A DNA stretch of 64,000 bases, taken from NCBI GenBank assembly GCA_902729315.2, contig LR746265.1, forward strand, positions 8,303,392 through 8,367,391, in the 5' to 3' direction. This DNA comes from Spirodela intermedia (taxonomy: Eukaryota > Streptophyta > Magnoliopsida > Alismatales > Araceae). A program made the position numbers and the translations under genes. The notes under the pieces were generated by a model, which did no database searches, was not told where the DNA came from, and was given only the letters and a program-made list of their open reading frames with translations. Positions 1-12,623 of this stretch are shown piece by piece. How positions within the stretch are numbered: position 1 is the stretch's first letter; each line of letters starts with the position of its first letter.

Positions 1-1000
1 TTAGAGTCCAATTAGCACCTACTATTAAATTCGAAATAAATCTAGGAATTTTTCAAATGCTCCCTAATTTTCATGGATTGCCTTTAGAGGAACCTTATCA
101 GCACAGAAAAATTTCATATGGTCTGTGATTTAATTAATCTCCCTCAAGTTATACCAGAAATTATTAAGATGAAATTATTCCCTCATACACTTAGGGACAA
201 AGCTAGTTATTGGCTATCCACATTAGATAGAGAATTAACTAGCTAGAAAGATATAGAACAGGCGTTTCTTCAAAAAATTTATCCCTTAGGAAAAACTCAA
301 AATATGAGAAAACATATATGGAGTTTTTCTCAAAGACTAGGAGAAACTTTGCATGAGACATGGGAAAAATTTAAAGATTTACTTAGAAAGTGTCCTCATC
401 ATGCTATACTCAAGTGGCAGCTCAATAAAAATTTTTATGATAGATTATTAGAACAACATAGAAATATGGTTGATTCTATATGTGGAGGAGCTTTTATGGA
501 GAAAACTCCTAATGAGATTTATAGTCTTTATGAGAATTTAAGTGAAAATTCTAGAGATTAAGCCTTTTTTGAATTATATGACAGGGATAAGAAGAGAGGA
601 ATTTATGAATTACATCATGATGATGATTCTAAACTTAGAAATGAGGTTAATCAGATTAATCAAAAATTAAAAAAAATTGATTTACTTATTGACAATATTA
701 GAAAGCCTTTTAACCCTCAACTTAATTCGAATAGTATATGTCCTATATATGGTGAAAATGATTATTCTAAATTTCAATGTTATAATTTAGATCAATCATT
801 TCACCCTATGCAAGAACAAGTGCAAGTAGCTCACGGTTTTAATAGAAACACAGAACTTTTTTCAAATTCTTATAATCCTAATTGGAGGAATAATTTTTCA
901 TGGAGAGACCCAAATAATATTCAAAATCCAAAAGCACTTAGACCCAATTCAAACTCTAAATTTCATCTAACAAGAAAATAGATTTCAGAAAAATCAGCCC
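1..1000 (+). pseudogene. Ty3/gypsy (Athila/Tat-like) gag remnant
   Basis: This is the capsid (gag) region of a decayed LTR retrotransposon that enters the window from the left. The conceptual translation shows a plant retrotransposon-gag domain, with LRDKASYWLSTLDRELT near 190-240, the block ETLHETWEKFKDLLRKCPHH near 348-407, and CGGAFM near 482. A later segment with NSYNPNWRNNFSWR (near 865-910) is typical of Athila/Tat gag tails. The zinc knuckle expected before it (near 738-780) is damaged: it reads CPIYGENDYSKFQC, so the second Cys and the His are gone. In-frame stops occur at about 244, 559 and 979. Family assignment rests on motif recognition. The reading is non-functional. Confidence 0.85.
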
Positions 1001-1361
1001 TCTCAAACCCAACCTGATACTATGGAAATGATGCAGCAAATGAATCAAATGATGCAACAAACTATAAATCAAATGATGCAGCACTAGAAACAAATTATAG
1101 AGGCCCTTGGGAATAAGAGAGAAGAGGGACAGCTACCTAGTCAACCCATAGAAAATCCAGGGAACTGTCCAACAATAGGATTTCAGTAAGGGGAGTCTAG
1201 TAGCATGAATCTAGGAAAAAACCCGCGAAATTAAAATGTTAGGACAGTGAATGCATTAAGGAGTGGTAAGATCTTACCTGATCCTTAATCCCCAAACATT
1301 AGAAGAAAAAGAAAACGTGAACAACTGAAAACAAAATCAAATAAGAGTAGAAGAGGATTTT

Positions 1362-2330
1362 ATGGATTCTACCAAGGAAATTTCAAAAGAGAGGACAACC
1401 ATTCCATTTCCTAAAGCTCTAGGGCCTAGACAAAGAAAGAAAAAGGAACACAATGAAGAAATAAAGGAAATTTTACAAGATGTGCAAATTAGTCTTCCTT
1501 TACTCACTACCATTGAACATATTCTTGAATATGCTAGAGTTTTGAAAGAAATGTGTACACCAAAAAGGGCACCTAGAGTAGAAAAATTATCTATGCATGC
1601 TAGTGCATTATTATTAAATCAATCACTATATAAATTGAGAGATATAAGTGCCCCTTTAATTTCATGTGATATTGGTGGATCCATTTTTTAGAATGTATTA
1701 CTTGACACCAGTGCTAGTATTAATTTATTACCTGCAAGTATTTGTGATAAATTTAATATTTTTGATCTTAAACCTTCTACTGTTACCTTACAATTTACTG
1801 ATAGATCCATAAAACATCCTAAAGATATTTAAGAAATGTGATAGTAATAGTTAAAGGGTGTAAATTTTCAGCTGATTTTGTAGTGTTGGAAATGGATTTT
1901 AATGGATAGTTTTATGATACACCAATCATCCTAGGGAGACCATTTTTGCATACAGCAAAGATGAATATTGATTTTTCCACATGTATTACGAAAATTTCAT
2001 GTAGAGATCAATTAGTAGAAATTAAAATTTTTGAGGTAACAAATGATCTTAAGAAATCACAAGTATATGATTGTCATACCATAGATCTTCTAGATGATTT
2101 TGATGATCCAGATGTTATTGATGACTGTGTGTTGGAAGAATTAGAGGAAATAGAGAATATAAATTTGGGAGAAAAGAAAGAGGAAGATCATCTGAATTTA
2201 GAGTTGAAACTTCTTCCCTCTAGTTTAAAATATATGTTTTTGGAGGAAAATAATTTATTTCCTATTATTATTGCAGCTGATTTGAGTGATGAATAGGAAG
2301 AAGAATTATTAGATGTACTTCGAAAAAATA
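1362..2330 (+). pseudogene. Retroelement aspartic protease region remnant
   Basis: This region follows gag in the same element and corresponds to the protease segment of an Athila/Tat-like polyprotein. Upstream of the active site the translation shows the usual lead-in with CTPKRAPR and ...SLYKLRDISAPLISCDIGG. The active-site motif reads LLDTSASINLLP (about 1693-1730), whereas the family normally has a Gly in the third position (DTG or DLG followed by AS). A TAG stop at about 1689 cuts directly in front of it. An acidic linker (VIDDCVLEELEEIENINLGEKKEED region, about 2110-2190) leads toward reverse transcriptase. Stops and the altered active site make it a pseudogene. Confidence 0.8.
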
Positions 2331-2479
2331 AGAAGGCTATGGGCTGAAAAATGGACAATCTAAGGGGTATTGATATGAGTGTATGCATGCATAGTATATA
2401 TCTAGAAGAGAGGGCTAGAACTAGCAGGGAACCACAATGAAGATTAAATCCTAACATGATGGAAATTTTAAAAAAAAAA

Positions 2480-3160
2480 ATTTAAAGTGGCTGGCTGCTG
2501 ATATTATTTATCCTATTTCAGATAGCAAATGGGTTAGTCCTACACAAGTAGTGCCAAAAAAATCAAGGATCACGGTTATAAAAAACAAAAATGGGGATGA
2601 AATACAAACAAGATTAACTACTGGTTGGAGGGTTTGCATGGATTATAGAAAATTAAATTCAGTTACTGGAAAAGATCATTTTCCCCTACCATTTATTGAT
2701 CAAATTTTAGAAAAATTAGCTGGAAAAAACTTTTTTTTTTCTGGATGGATACTCTAGTTATAATCAAATTTATATAAACCCTTTAGATCAAGAAAAAACA
2801 ACTTTCAGTTGTCCATTTGGTACTTTTGCTTTTAAACGAATGCCTTTTGGTCTGTATAATGCTCCAGCCACATTTCAAAGATGCATGTTGTCGATTTTTT
2901 CTGATATGATTGGAAAATACATGGAAATTTTTAGGGATAATTTTTTTATTTTTGGTGAATCATTTGATGAATGCTTAAATCACTTACAGCATGTACTTGA
3001 GAAATGTATAGAGAAAAAAATAGTTTTGAGTTGGGAGAATCACATTTTATGGTTAAAGAGGGAGTTGTGTTGGGTCATATTGTGAGTGAAAGGGGTTTAG
3101 AGGTGGATAGAGCAAAAATTGATATTATATCTAGAATGAAATCTCCAAGTTCAATAAAAC
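2480..3160 (+). pseudogene. Retroelement reverse transcriptase remnant
   Basis: This is reverse transcriptase of the same element. It is recognised by PKKSRITVIKNKNGDE (from 2551), TTGWRVCMDYRKLNS, KDHFPLPFIDQILEKLAG, EKTTFSCPFGTFAFKRMPFG and NAPATFQRCMLSIFSDM. The catalytic pair that should read M-D-D here reads R-D-N (IFRDNFF; the second Asp codon is AAT at 2939-2941), which would abolish polymerase activity. An extra base in a T-run near 2730-2745 shifts the frame before the DGYSSYNQI motif, and another shift occurs near 3004-3085. The order protease, RT, RNase H, integrase places the element in Ty3/gypsy rather than Ty1/copia. Confidence 0.9.
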
Positions 3161-3855
3161 AGATTAGATCTTTCTTGGGTCATGATAGGTTATTACAAAA
3201 ATTTATTCAAGATTTTTCAAAAATTTCTAAACCTCTCACCATGCTATTATCTAAAGATGTGCCTTTTAATTTTAATGAGAAATGTTTTGAGTCTTTTTCT
3301 GAAATAAAAAGATTACTTACTGAGGCACCCATTTTACAAGCTCCTGATTGGTCCCTTCCATTTGAAATAATGTGTGATGCATCGAATTATGCAGTGGGGA
3401 CCGTTCTAGGACAAACAAAAGAGTCAAAACCCATAGTAATTTCATATGCTAGTAAAACTATATCCAATGCTCAATTAAATTATACCACGACTGAAAAAGA
3501 GTTGTTAGCTGTAGTATTTTTGTTAGAAAGGTTTAAATCATATATTTTGGGAGCTAAAATTATTATTTATACTGATCATGCAGCATTAAAATATCTATTA
3601 AATAAGAAAGATGCAAAACTACATTTATTAAGATAGATTTTATTGTTACAGGAATTTGACTTAGAAATAAGAGATAAAAAAGGTTTCGAAAATGTTGTTG
3701 CTGACCATCTTTCTAGATTAAGTGATATAGGAATAAATGCAGCACCTGTACAAGACGCATTTCTAGATGAACAATTGATGGCAGCTCAACATCAACCATC
3801 ACCATGGTATGCACATATTGTTAATTTTCTAGTTTCTGGAAAAACTCCAGAATAG
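3160..3855 (+). pseudogene. Retroelement RNase H and connection domain remnant
   Basis: The ribonuclease H domain of the same polyprotein. The tether after RT (IKQIRSFLGHDRLLQKFIQ) and the lead-in (FNFNEKCFESFSEIKRLLTEAPIL) are clear. They are followed by the catalytic landmarks FEIMCDASNYAVGTVLGQ (Asp), YTTTEKELLAVVF (Glu) and IIYTDHAALKYLL (Asp). So the three acidic residues of the active site are still readable, in contrast to the RT domain. A TAG stop (3634-3636) interrupts the usual continuation, after which the frame resumes with LLQEFDLEIRDKKG and NVVADHLSRL, the normal end of this domain in Athila/Tat-like elements. Non-functional because of the surrounding breaks. Confidence 0.88.
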
Positions 3856-5085
3856 TGGGATAAGAACAGAAAACATCATTTCTTTTCTAAGATTAGAAAT
3901 TATTTTTGGCATGATCCTGATTTATATTACTTGGACAATGATCAAATTTTAAGGAGATGTGTTCCTGAAGAAGAATATCATAGCATTATTAATATGTGCC
4001 ATTCATCTAACTGTGGAGGACATTTCTCGACACAAAAAACAGCTGCAAAAATTTTTCAGTGTGGTTTTTATTGGCCTACAATCATTAGAGATTTTATAGA
4101 ATTTAGTAGAACATGTATTTCATGCCAATCTATAGGTAACATGAGTAAAAAGATGAAATGCCCATGAGTAACATGTCAGTAGTCGAAATTTTTGATGTAT
4201 GGGGAATAGATTTCATGGGTCCCTTCCCATCAGCTGAAAAATATGAATATATTTTGCTTGCTATTGATTATGTCTCAAAGTGAGTGGAAGCTATTCTTAC
4301 TAGAACTAATGATCATAAAATCGTGATGAAATTTGTGCGGGAAAATATTTTTTCAAGATTTGGATGTCGTAGAGTGATTATTAGGGATGGAGGAACACAT
4401 TTTACAAATAAACATTTTAGGGAAATATTGAAAAAGAATGGAGTACACCATAGAGTAGCCACTCCATATCATCCCCAAACAAATGGGCAAGTTGAAGTAG
4501 CAAATAAGGAAATTTAGAGAATTTGAGAAAAATAGTTAGACCAAATAGGAAAGATTGGCCCACGAAATTACAAGATATATTATGGGCTTATAGAACAGCT
4601 TATAAAAATCCCATAGGGATGTTCCCATTTCGTCTCATTTTTGGAAAGCCATGTCATCTTCCTGTGGAAATAGAGCATAAAGCATTATGGGCTATAAAAA
4701 ATTTATGTATGGATGAAAAATCAGCTGGTGGGCATAGAATTTTTCAACTACATGAACTAGAGGAGTTGAGGAATGAAGCTTATGAAAATCATAGAATATA
4801 TAAAGAAAAAACTAAAACTTTTCATGATAAATACATTAGTAGAAAAAAAATTAATGTTGGACAAAAAGTGTGGTTATATGATTCTAGGCTGAAATTAAAA
4901 TCAAAAATGGAAAGGACCTTATGTGGTGGAAGAGACATATGATCATGGGGCTATAATGATTAGAGATCTTAAAAGTGATCATAACTTTAAGGTAAATGGA
5001 CAGTGGCTTAAACATTACATAGAACATGAACGCCTTGTAGAAAAAGAAATTTTATTATTAAAAGAAATTCAAGAGTAAGATCAAG
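3856..5085 (+). pseudogene. Retroelement integrase remnant
   Basis: Integrase of the same element. The N-terminal zinc-binding part has HSSNCGGHFSTQKTAAKIF, CGFYWPTI and CISCQSIGN (H-H-C-C pattern, about 3990-4137). The DDE core keeps its three acidic residues: Asp in WGIDFMGPF (codon 4209), Asp in IIRDGGTHFTN (codon 4386) and Glu in [10 protein letters not shown] (codon 4494). The C-terminal part has [29 protein letters not shown] without the line break of stops, then [20 protein letters not shown]. Premature stops at about 4281, 4515 and 4523 break it. The conserved tail ends at about 5142 (GGCAACCCACAG), the usual end of Athila/Tat pol. No env-like reading frame follows. Confidence 0.88.
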
Positions 5086-6642
5086 GAGTCCAGCTGGAGA
5101 CATTAAATTCAGCACTATATGGAAGGCAACCCACAGTTTTTATTTCATTTTTTTTGATTTTTTTAAAATTCCGTTTTCCTTAGAATTTTGTAGTACTTGT
5201 TTCTGTATTTTTTTTTTTGAAAAAGTGTAAGAGGAGGAGTGTAAGATGAAGTAGAAAATTAAAAACAAGGTTGAAGTGATGTCTTTCTGAGCTTCATCAT
5301 TTATGAAAATATTTTTAATGCTTAACTTTGCAGATATGCATGCTTCACTTGAAAATTATATTTTCTGCATATTTTCTTTCAATTTTTCTGTGTCATTGAG
5401 GACAATGTCATTTTTAAGTTGGGGGGTGATTAAGAACATGTGTTTACATTTTATTCAACTTAGAACAGCAACTAAAAACATAAAAATAAAATAAAATTCG
5501 GAAAAACTACAACATCTATTTTCTGGTTTTCTATTAGAGACAACACTCTCAAAAATAGCAAACAAAAAACAGCTTGAAATTTAAAATTCTAGAAGACCCT
5601 TTTCTCACATTTCAATCCCCTAGATGTATGTTACTAAAATTAGAAATTACAACTATAAAGAAGATAGTTTTGATTTCTTTTTGACAAATTTATTATTGCT
5701 AAAAATAGAACTAAAAATAGAAAATGAAACTATCAGAACTATCTAATTTACAAATTCCTTACATCATATTGCATGCATGAAAGTTTAAATCAATTAGATT
5801 GATTGATACCAAAAGATACTAGGAAGATTATTATTGAGTCAAAAGAATGATCTAGTTGCATGAAATGTTAGAATACTCCTTGGATACATGATAGATAACA
5901 TGGATTTGATTTTACAGATTTTCACTTCATGATCTTGATGGATAGTATTTACTTGATGTGAAAATTTGATTGATCATTTGAGTTTAATGGAGATTTCTAC
6001 ACTCTGATCTATAGGACTTGTGAGGAGAAATTACTTATTTCGAAAAAAAAAAGAGAGAGCAATGTGAAAAATCTAGAAATGAAGAGTACACATGGAGGGT
6101 GTGAGACATCATTCTCATTGTCGAAAATCGTGCATAGAAAAACACTTGCTGAAAAATAAGTGGATAAAGTGAAAGCCCTGAAAATGAAAAGTACACATGG
6201 AGGATGTGAGACATCATTCTTATTATCAAAATTTGTCTACAAGAAAAGCTACTTATCTACTATATATAAAAAATTAAAAAAAAAGAAGGAAGAAATATAG
6301 TGCAAACTTCAAAAATCAAGTCATAGAAAAAGGGAAATGTAGGATCAATATTATTCTTGGATGAGTATTGATAATTGGACCATCTTGTAAATACATCTAT
6401 GAGTGAAGAAGTGATAAAGATGTGAATAGAAGAAGTGAAGACTTAGATTGTTATTCCAAGGAGTGTTTAAATATTTAAGTGCTTGACATCATTCTTAAAT
6501 ACTTGATATAAGAATCCAAAGTGTTTAAAGGTGCATCATTTCTAATTGCATTTTTTTTTGAAATATGATGTTTGAGATTTGTAAAATTTTATTTTCGTAA
6601 TTCCATTGCTAAGGGACTAGCAATGATTTAAGTTGGGGGGTG
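5086..6642 (+). other. Non-coding 3' internal region and polypurine tract of the Athila/Tat-like element
   Basis: No gene is visible in these roughly 1.5 kb. The segment ends in the polypurine tract AAGTTGGGGGGTG (about 6630-6642) that directly precedes the 3' LTR. A nearly identical tract (AAGTTGGGGGGTG, 5416-5428), preceded by CATTGAGGACAATG, lies 1.2 kb upstream. Two copies of a roughly 50-bp unit containing GTACACATGGAGG and GTGAGACATCATTCT lie at about 6078-6128 and 6185-6231. Confidence 0.75.
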
Positions 6643-8269
6643 TGATAAGTCTTCATTATCATGAGTTAATAATTAGTAAATAATATAGTTTTAGCCTTAA
6701 CTCATGATAAATAGACTTATATTTGTGTTAAAGTCTGATTTGTGGTTTTCAGTTGATTAATGTGAATTTTTGGGTAATTATGTGATTTTATATAATTTTT
6801 ACAGTCTTACTTTTGAGATAAATAAAGAACAAAAAATAAAAATATTGTAAAAAGGGGGGACCCGCCAGCCAGCCGGGCCCGTAAGCAGGTTGGAAGTGTA
6901 GTCAGGGAGTAACTGTGAGCAGGGGCTCGAGCGGCTTGGCTTGGACTGATAGGGGCACGTGTGTGTCACTCCCCTTCCATGTCACCAGTGGCCAGCCAAT
7001 TGTGGGGCAAGGAGTGGTCATACACGCGAGAGTAGTGGCTTTGCTTATAAAGTTAACATTATTATATATTCGCCCGAAAAGTTGGCGCACAACTGATGTG
7101 GGATTAAACCCGCGTCACACCTTCCTCAAAGGCGGGCGACCAGTGAGGGTTCGAATCCTTCCAAAGTCAAAATTCATATATTTTTATCTGATTATTGCGA
7201 CTTTCCTACAAATCACCGATGAAGGATTAAGCAACAAGAATCGCTGGATCATCGGCAAAAATCTCGTTAATGCGATTCATAGAGCATTGCTACTAAAATT
7301 GTTGAACGATTCGCGATAAAAGGATCGCAATCCATCTAGTAAATCATCTCTGATAGATCAACGAACAAGTTGTTGTCGGGAAGAGGACGATCTGCCAAAA
7401 GACGAGTTGCTACCTCCTGAGAGCATACCAGATGCGATGAAGAGCCTCCTCTTGCTGTGCAGACCTGAGGATGAAGCTCCCTGACACACGCCTCACCTTC
7501 ATCTAGCTCCTCTCTGTCGGGTGACAACCGCCGAAGAGCCGCAAAGTTGCCATTTTTCTACTCCACTGGGTGACAGCTGCCGAAGACGATTCAACGACTC
7601 ACTTCATTGATCTCTAGACTTTGCGAGAAGATCTAGAGATTGCCTATGTCGTCTTTGTCCAAGGAGAGCCTTTGAGGCTGTGGACACTACACGGCGATCC
7701 TCTCGAACGCTCAAGATTCCGGTGCATCACCGACGCATTGCCGTCGCGATGTCGGAACTCTGCTTTCCTACTTTCAATTGACTTTACGCTTCATTTAGTG
7801 AAAATTTTTTGTGTTTTTAAGTTACCAAAATATACTTTGTTCAATTACGATTCTTCCGGCTTTTACAAATCTTAATTTGATTAATTAAATCATCTATAAT
7901 CGCTTACACAAGAATTATCAGGTGGAACTCTATTTCAACCCAATTTGCATCCGTCGAGCATTGACGTCATCCTGACGTCCGCACCCTTATTTTCCTTTTT
8001 TTTGTGAATTTTAAATATATTTCCTTTTTATTTCCTAGTGTGAAATTCATAAAAAATCGTATTTATTGAGAAAAATTCTGAATAATTACTAGATGTTATA
8101 TTACATCCCTATGATCGACCTAGGAAATTATCACTATTTTTGGAAGTTGTATTGAATTATAATTGATATATTTATTTAGAAATATTTCTAAATATCTAAA
8201 AATTCGTATTTTCTAGTTTTATAAATTTTATATTTACGTGATTTAATATACAATAGTTGAGTCACGTCA
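6643..8269 (+). repeat. 3' LTR of the Athila/Tat-like element (LTR family A)
   Basis: The LTR begins TGATAAGTCTTCATTATC immediately after the polypurine tract and ends GTCACGTCA, so it has the TG...CA termini of an LTR. The same sequence recurs as solo or truncated copies at 8270, 9591, 10997, 14374, 31581, 48846 and 52211, which fixes both ends. Inside are a TATA-like TTATTATATATTCG (about 7058-7071), a canonical pol III B-box match (GGTTCGAATCC, 7148-7158), and a GC-rich middle. ORF-like runs inside it are incidental. Confidence 0.9.
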
Positions 8270-9257
8270 CAAAGCATTGCTACTAAAATTGTTGAATGAT
8301 TCACGTTAAAAAAATCGTAAATCCATGGAGTAAATTATCTTTGATTGATTGACAAACAAGCCGTCATCAGGAAGAGGACGATCCACTAGGAGACAAGTCG
8401 CCACCTCCTAAGAGCGTACTAGATGCGATGAAGAGCCTTTTCTTGCTGCATGAACCTGAGGATGAAGCTCCCTAACACGTGCCTCACCTCCATCCAGCTC
8501 CTTTCCATCGGGTGACAGTCGTCGAAGAGCCACAAAGTTGTTGTTTTTCTGCTTCATCGGGTGACAGCCACCAGAGACGATTCGATGACCCATTTCATTA
8601 ATCTCTAGACTTCACAAGGAGATCTAGAGATTTCTCACATCGTCTTTGTCCAAGGAGAGCCTTCGAGGCCATGGACACTATATGACAATCCTCCCAAATG
8701 CTTAGGATTCTAGTGCATCATCGACGCATTGCCGTCGCAACGCAAGAACTCTATTTTCCTACTTTCAACTGCCTTTATGCTTCATTTAGTGATAATTTGT
8801 GTGATCTTAATTTACCAAAACATACTTTGTTCAATTACAATTCTTCTAGCTTTTACAGATCTTAATTTGATTAATTAAATCATTTGTAATTACTTACATA
8901 AGAATCACAAGGTAGAACTCTATTTCTACCTGATTTGTGTTTGTCGGATGCTGACATCATTCTAACGTCCACACCCTTATTTCCTTTTTTCGTGAATTTT
9001 AAATATATTTTATTTTCATTTCCTAGTATACAATTTATAGAAAATATTATGCTTTGAGAAAATTTCTAAATAATTACTCAATATTAAATTAAATCCTTGT
9101 GATCAACCTAGAAAATTACTAGTATTTGTGGAATTTTGATTAAATTATAATTGATATATTTGTTTAGAAATACTTCTAAATATCTAAAAATTAATATTTT
9201 CTACTTTTATAAATTTTAAATTTACGTGATTTACTACACAATGATTAAGTCACATTA
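8270..9257 (+). repeat. 5'-truncated LTR, family A
   Basis: The sequence restarts within the LTR (AAAGCATTGCTACTAAAATTG matches about 7284 of the preceding LTR) and runs to a terminal GTCACATTA. It lacks about the first 640 bp. It is directly abutted by the complete LTR on the left and by an LTR family D fragment on the right, so it is the residue of an older insertion or of a recombination event. CpG sites are largely converted to TG/CA. Confidence 0.85.
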
Positions 9258-9590
9258 GTACCACAGTACTAAGGACTTAAGTTCCCAATCAACACTAGTT
9301 TGTGACATGTCATGTGACCAAGCACATTTGATCTAGCATCTCCTGAAGTGCCACAATACTGAGAACTTAAGTTCTTGACATATCATCATTAGGGATATAA
9401 AGATAATAATTGATTATTATTTAGTAAAATAAACATTATTAATTATCTTTAAAACCTCGATGGCAATCGCAAATACAACAATCCGTTCTTCTCTTATTTT
9501 GTGCGATCGACTTCTCTCATGATTGACAAGTTCATTGTTTCCTCCCCCGACTACACTCAAGGCCTCCAGCAAGTAGTCAACTCATTCCTT
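9258..9590 (+). repeat. LTR family D fragment (internal part)
   Basis: This segment (GTACCACAGTACTAAGGACT to ACTCATTCCTT) matches the reverse complement of about 42030-42370 and 49550-49900. It therefore belongs to the D family, here in plus orientation. It is cut off by the family A insertion that starts at 9591, and the D sequence resumes at 12975. Confidence 0.75.
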
Positions 9591-10996
9591 TGACAAGTTT
9601 TTATTATCATGAGTTAATAATTAATAAATAATAAATTTTTAGCCTTAACCCATGATAAATAGATTTATATTTATCTTAAATTGTGAAAGTAATTTTTAGT
9701 TGATTAATGTGATTTTTTGGCTAATTAAGTGATTTTATGTAAATTTACATGGCTTTTATATTCTTATTTTTGAGATAAATAAATAAAAATAAAATAAAAT
9801 AAGAATATAGAAAAAGGGGGGGACCTACTCACCAGTTGGGCCCAAAAGTGGGTTAGAAGCACAGTCGGGGTGGAGTCATGAGCAATTGCTCAAGAAGCTA
9901 TGGATTGATGGGGGCACGTGTGCATCACTCCCCTTCCATGTGACTAGTGGCCAGTTGGGCATGGGACAAAGAGTGGTCATACACTCGTGAGAAAGGGACT
10001 CATTGATTCTCAAATCTCGTGTTACCATATATGCATCTCAACATTTGGGATATAACTAATGTGGGACTAAACTGGTGGTCACACCTTCCCCATAATGATT
10101 TTATGATTTTAATACCAAAAATATATTTTATTTATAACAACAAGATATCATGATGACATCACTATATAAGGGTATTCGAGAACTTATTTTCTCCCTCTCG
10201 TGTAGGCCGATGACTAGTGCGGGTTTGAATTCTATTAGAACCAAAACTCATATTTTTATTTGATTAAATCATGATTTTCTTGTAGATTACTCGTGAAGGA
10301 TTAAGCCACTAGAATCACTTGATCATTGAAAAAAATCTTGTCAATACAATTTGTGAAGTATCCATACTAAAATTGTTAAATGATTCACGATAAAAAGATA
10401 ATGAATCCATTGAGTAAATCATCTTCGATTGATTGACGAAGAAGTTGTCATTGGGAAGAGGATGATCTACTAAGAGATGGGTTGCCACATATTGAGAGTG
10501 TACTAGATACGATGAAGAGCCTCCTTTTGCTGCGTAAACTTGAGGATGAAACTCCTTGACATGCGTCCCACCTCCATCCAGCTCCTCTCTCTCGAGTGAC
10601 AACCATTAGAGAGCTATAAAGTTGCTATTTTTTTTTCACTCTACCAAGTGATAGTTGTCGGAGATGATTCAACCAATCATTTCATTGATCTCTAGACTTT
10701 ACAATAATATTTAGAGATTGGCTACATCGTCTTTTTCTAAAAAGAGCCTTTGAGGTAGTGGACACTACATGACAATTATTCCGAACACTCAAGATTCTAA
10801 TGTATTACTGATGCACTATCGTCGTGATGTCGGAACTCTATCTTCCCTACTTTCAACTTAATTTTCACTTTATTTAGAGATAATTTGTGTGATTTAAAAT
10901 TTTCAAACTACTCTTCATTCAATTACGAATCTTTTGGTTTTTATAGATCTTAATTTGACCCATTAAATTATTTATAATCATTTATATAAGAACTAT
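9591..10996 (+). repeat. LTR family A, outer copy, left part (interrupted)
   Basis: A diverged A LTR starting TGACAAGTTTTTATTATC. It runs to about 85 percent of the LTR length and stops at AAGAACTAT (10996), where another complete A LTR begins. The missing end is found at 12624-12974, so the copy was split by an insertion of its own family. Confidence 0.85.
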
Positions 10997-12623
10997 TGAT
11001 AACTCTTCATTATTATGAGTTAATAATTAGTAAATAATATAGTTTTAGCCTTAACTCATGATAAATAGACTTATATTTGTGTTAAATTATGAAAAGTAGT
11101 TTTTAGTTGATTAACATAATTTTTTGGGTAATTATGTGATTTTATATGATTTTATATAATTTTTACAATCTTACTTTTGAGATAAATGAAGAAAAAGAAA
11201 TAGAAATAAAAATAGGACAAAATGGGAGAACTTGCTGGCCAATTGGGCCTACAAGCAGGCTAGAAGTGCAGTTGGGAAGTAGCCGCGAGCAGGGGCTCGA
11301 GCGGCTTGGACCGATAGGGGCACGTGTGTGCCATCCCCCTTCCACATCACCAGTGGCCAGCTGGTTGTGGGACAAGGAGTGGTTATACATACGTGAGAAA
11401 GGGACTTGATTGAAAATGTATTACTATATATTCACCAGAAATTTCAGCGCACAACTAATGTGGGACTAAACCCATGTCACACCTGCCCAGAAAGGGCAAG
11501 GGCAACCAATGTAGGTTTGAATCCTCTTAGAGCTAAAATTCATATTTTGTTTATTTGATTATTGTGACTTTCCTACAGATCACCGATGAAGGATTAAGCA
11601 ACCAAAATTGCTACATCATCAGTAAAAATCTCGTCAACGTGATTCACAAAGCATTGTTATTAAAATTGCTGAACAATTCGTGATAAAAAGATTACAAATC
11701 TATCGAGTAACTCATCTCTAATTGATCGACGAACAAGTTGTTGTCAAGAAGAGGACGATCCGCTAGGAGATGAGTCACCACCTCCTAAGAGCGTACCAGA
11801 TGCAATGAAGAGCCTCCTCTTGCTATGCAGACCTGAGGATGAAGCTCCCTAACACATTCCCCACCTCCTCTCCATCGGGTGACAGTCGTCAAAGAGCCAC
11901 AAAGTCGTCATTTTTCTACTCTGCCAAGTGACAGCCCCCGGAGATGATTCAACAACCCATTTTATTGATCTCTAGACTTCAAAAAGAGATCTAGAGATTG
12001 CCCACGTCGTCTTTGTCTAAGGAGAGCCTTCAAGGCTGTGGACACTACATGACAATCCTTCAAAATGCTCAAGATTCTGGTGCATCACCAATGCATCACC
12101 GCCTCAACATCGGAACTCTATTTTCCTACTTTGAACTTAATTTTTGCTTCTTTTAGTGATAATTTGTTGATTTTAAATTTACCAAGATATACTCTATTTC
12201 ATTATAATTCTTCTAGTTTTTACACATCATAATTTGATCAATTAAATCGTGTGTAATGACTTACGTAAGAATCGTCAGACAGAATTTTGTTTCTGTCTGA
12301 TTCGCATTTGCCAAGCACTGACGTCATCTTGACGTTTGCACCCTTATTTCCTTTTCTGTGAATTTTAAATATATTTCATTTTCATTTCCTAGTATAAAAT
12401 TCATATAAAATAGTATTTTTTGAGAAAAAATTTGAATAATTACTAGATATTATATTACATCTTTGTGATCAACCTAGAAAATTATTGCTCTTTTTGAAAG
12501 TTTTATTGAATTAGAATTGATATATTTGTTCAAAAATACTTCTAAATATCTAAAAAATCATATTTTCTAGTTTTATAAAGTTTAGATTCATGTGATTTAA
12601 TATACAACAACTAAGTCACATCA
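10997..12623 (+). repeat. LTR family A, inner copy nested in another A LTR
   Basis: A complete A LTR from TGATAACTCTTCATTATT to AAGTCACATCA. The flanking 5-mers are ACTAT (10992-10996) and ATTTT (12624-12628), compatible with a decayed 5-bp target duplication. No internal retroelement sequence accompanies it, so it is a solo LTR. Confidence 0.85.

Noticed and set aside
7060-7170. Possible tRNA gene around GGTTCGAATCC
   Set aside because: The B-box is exact, but I could not find a matching acceptor stem, D-arm or anticodon arm, and it sits inside an LTR.
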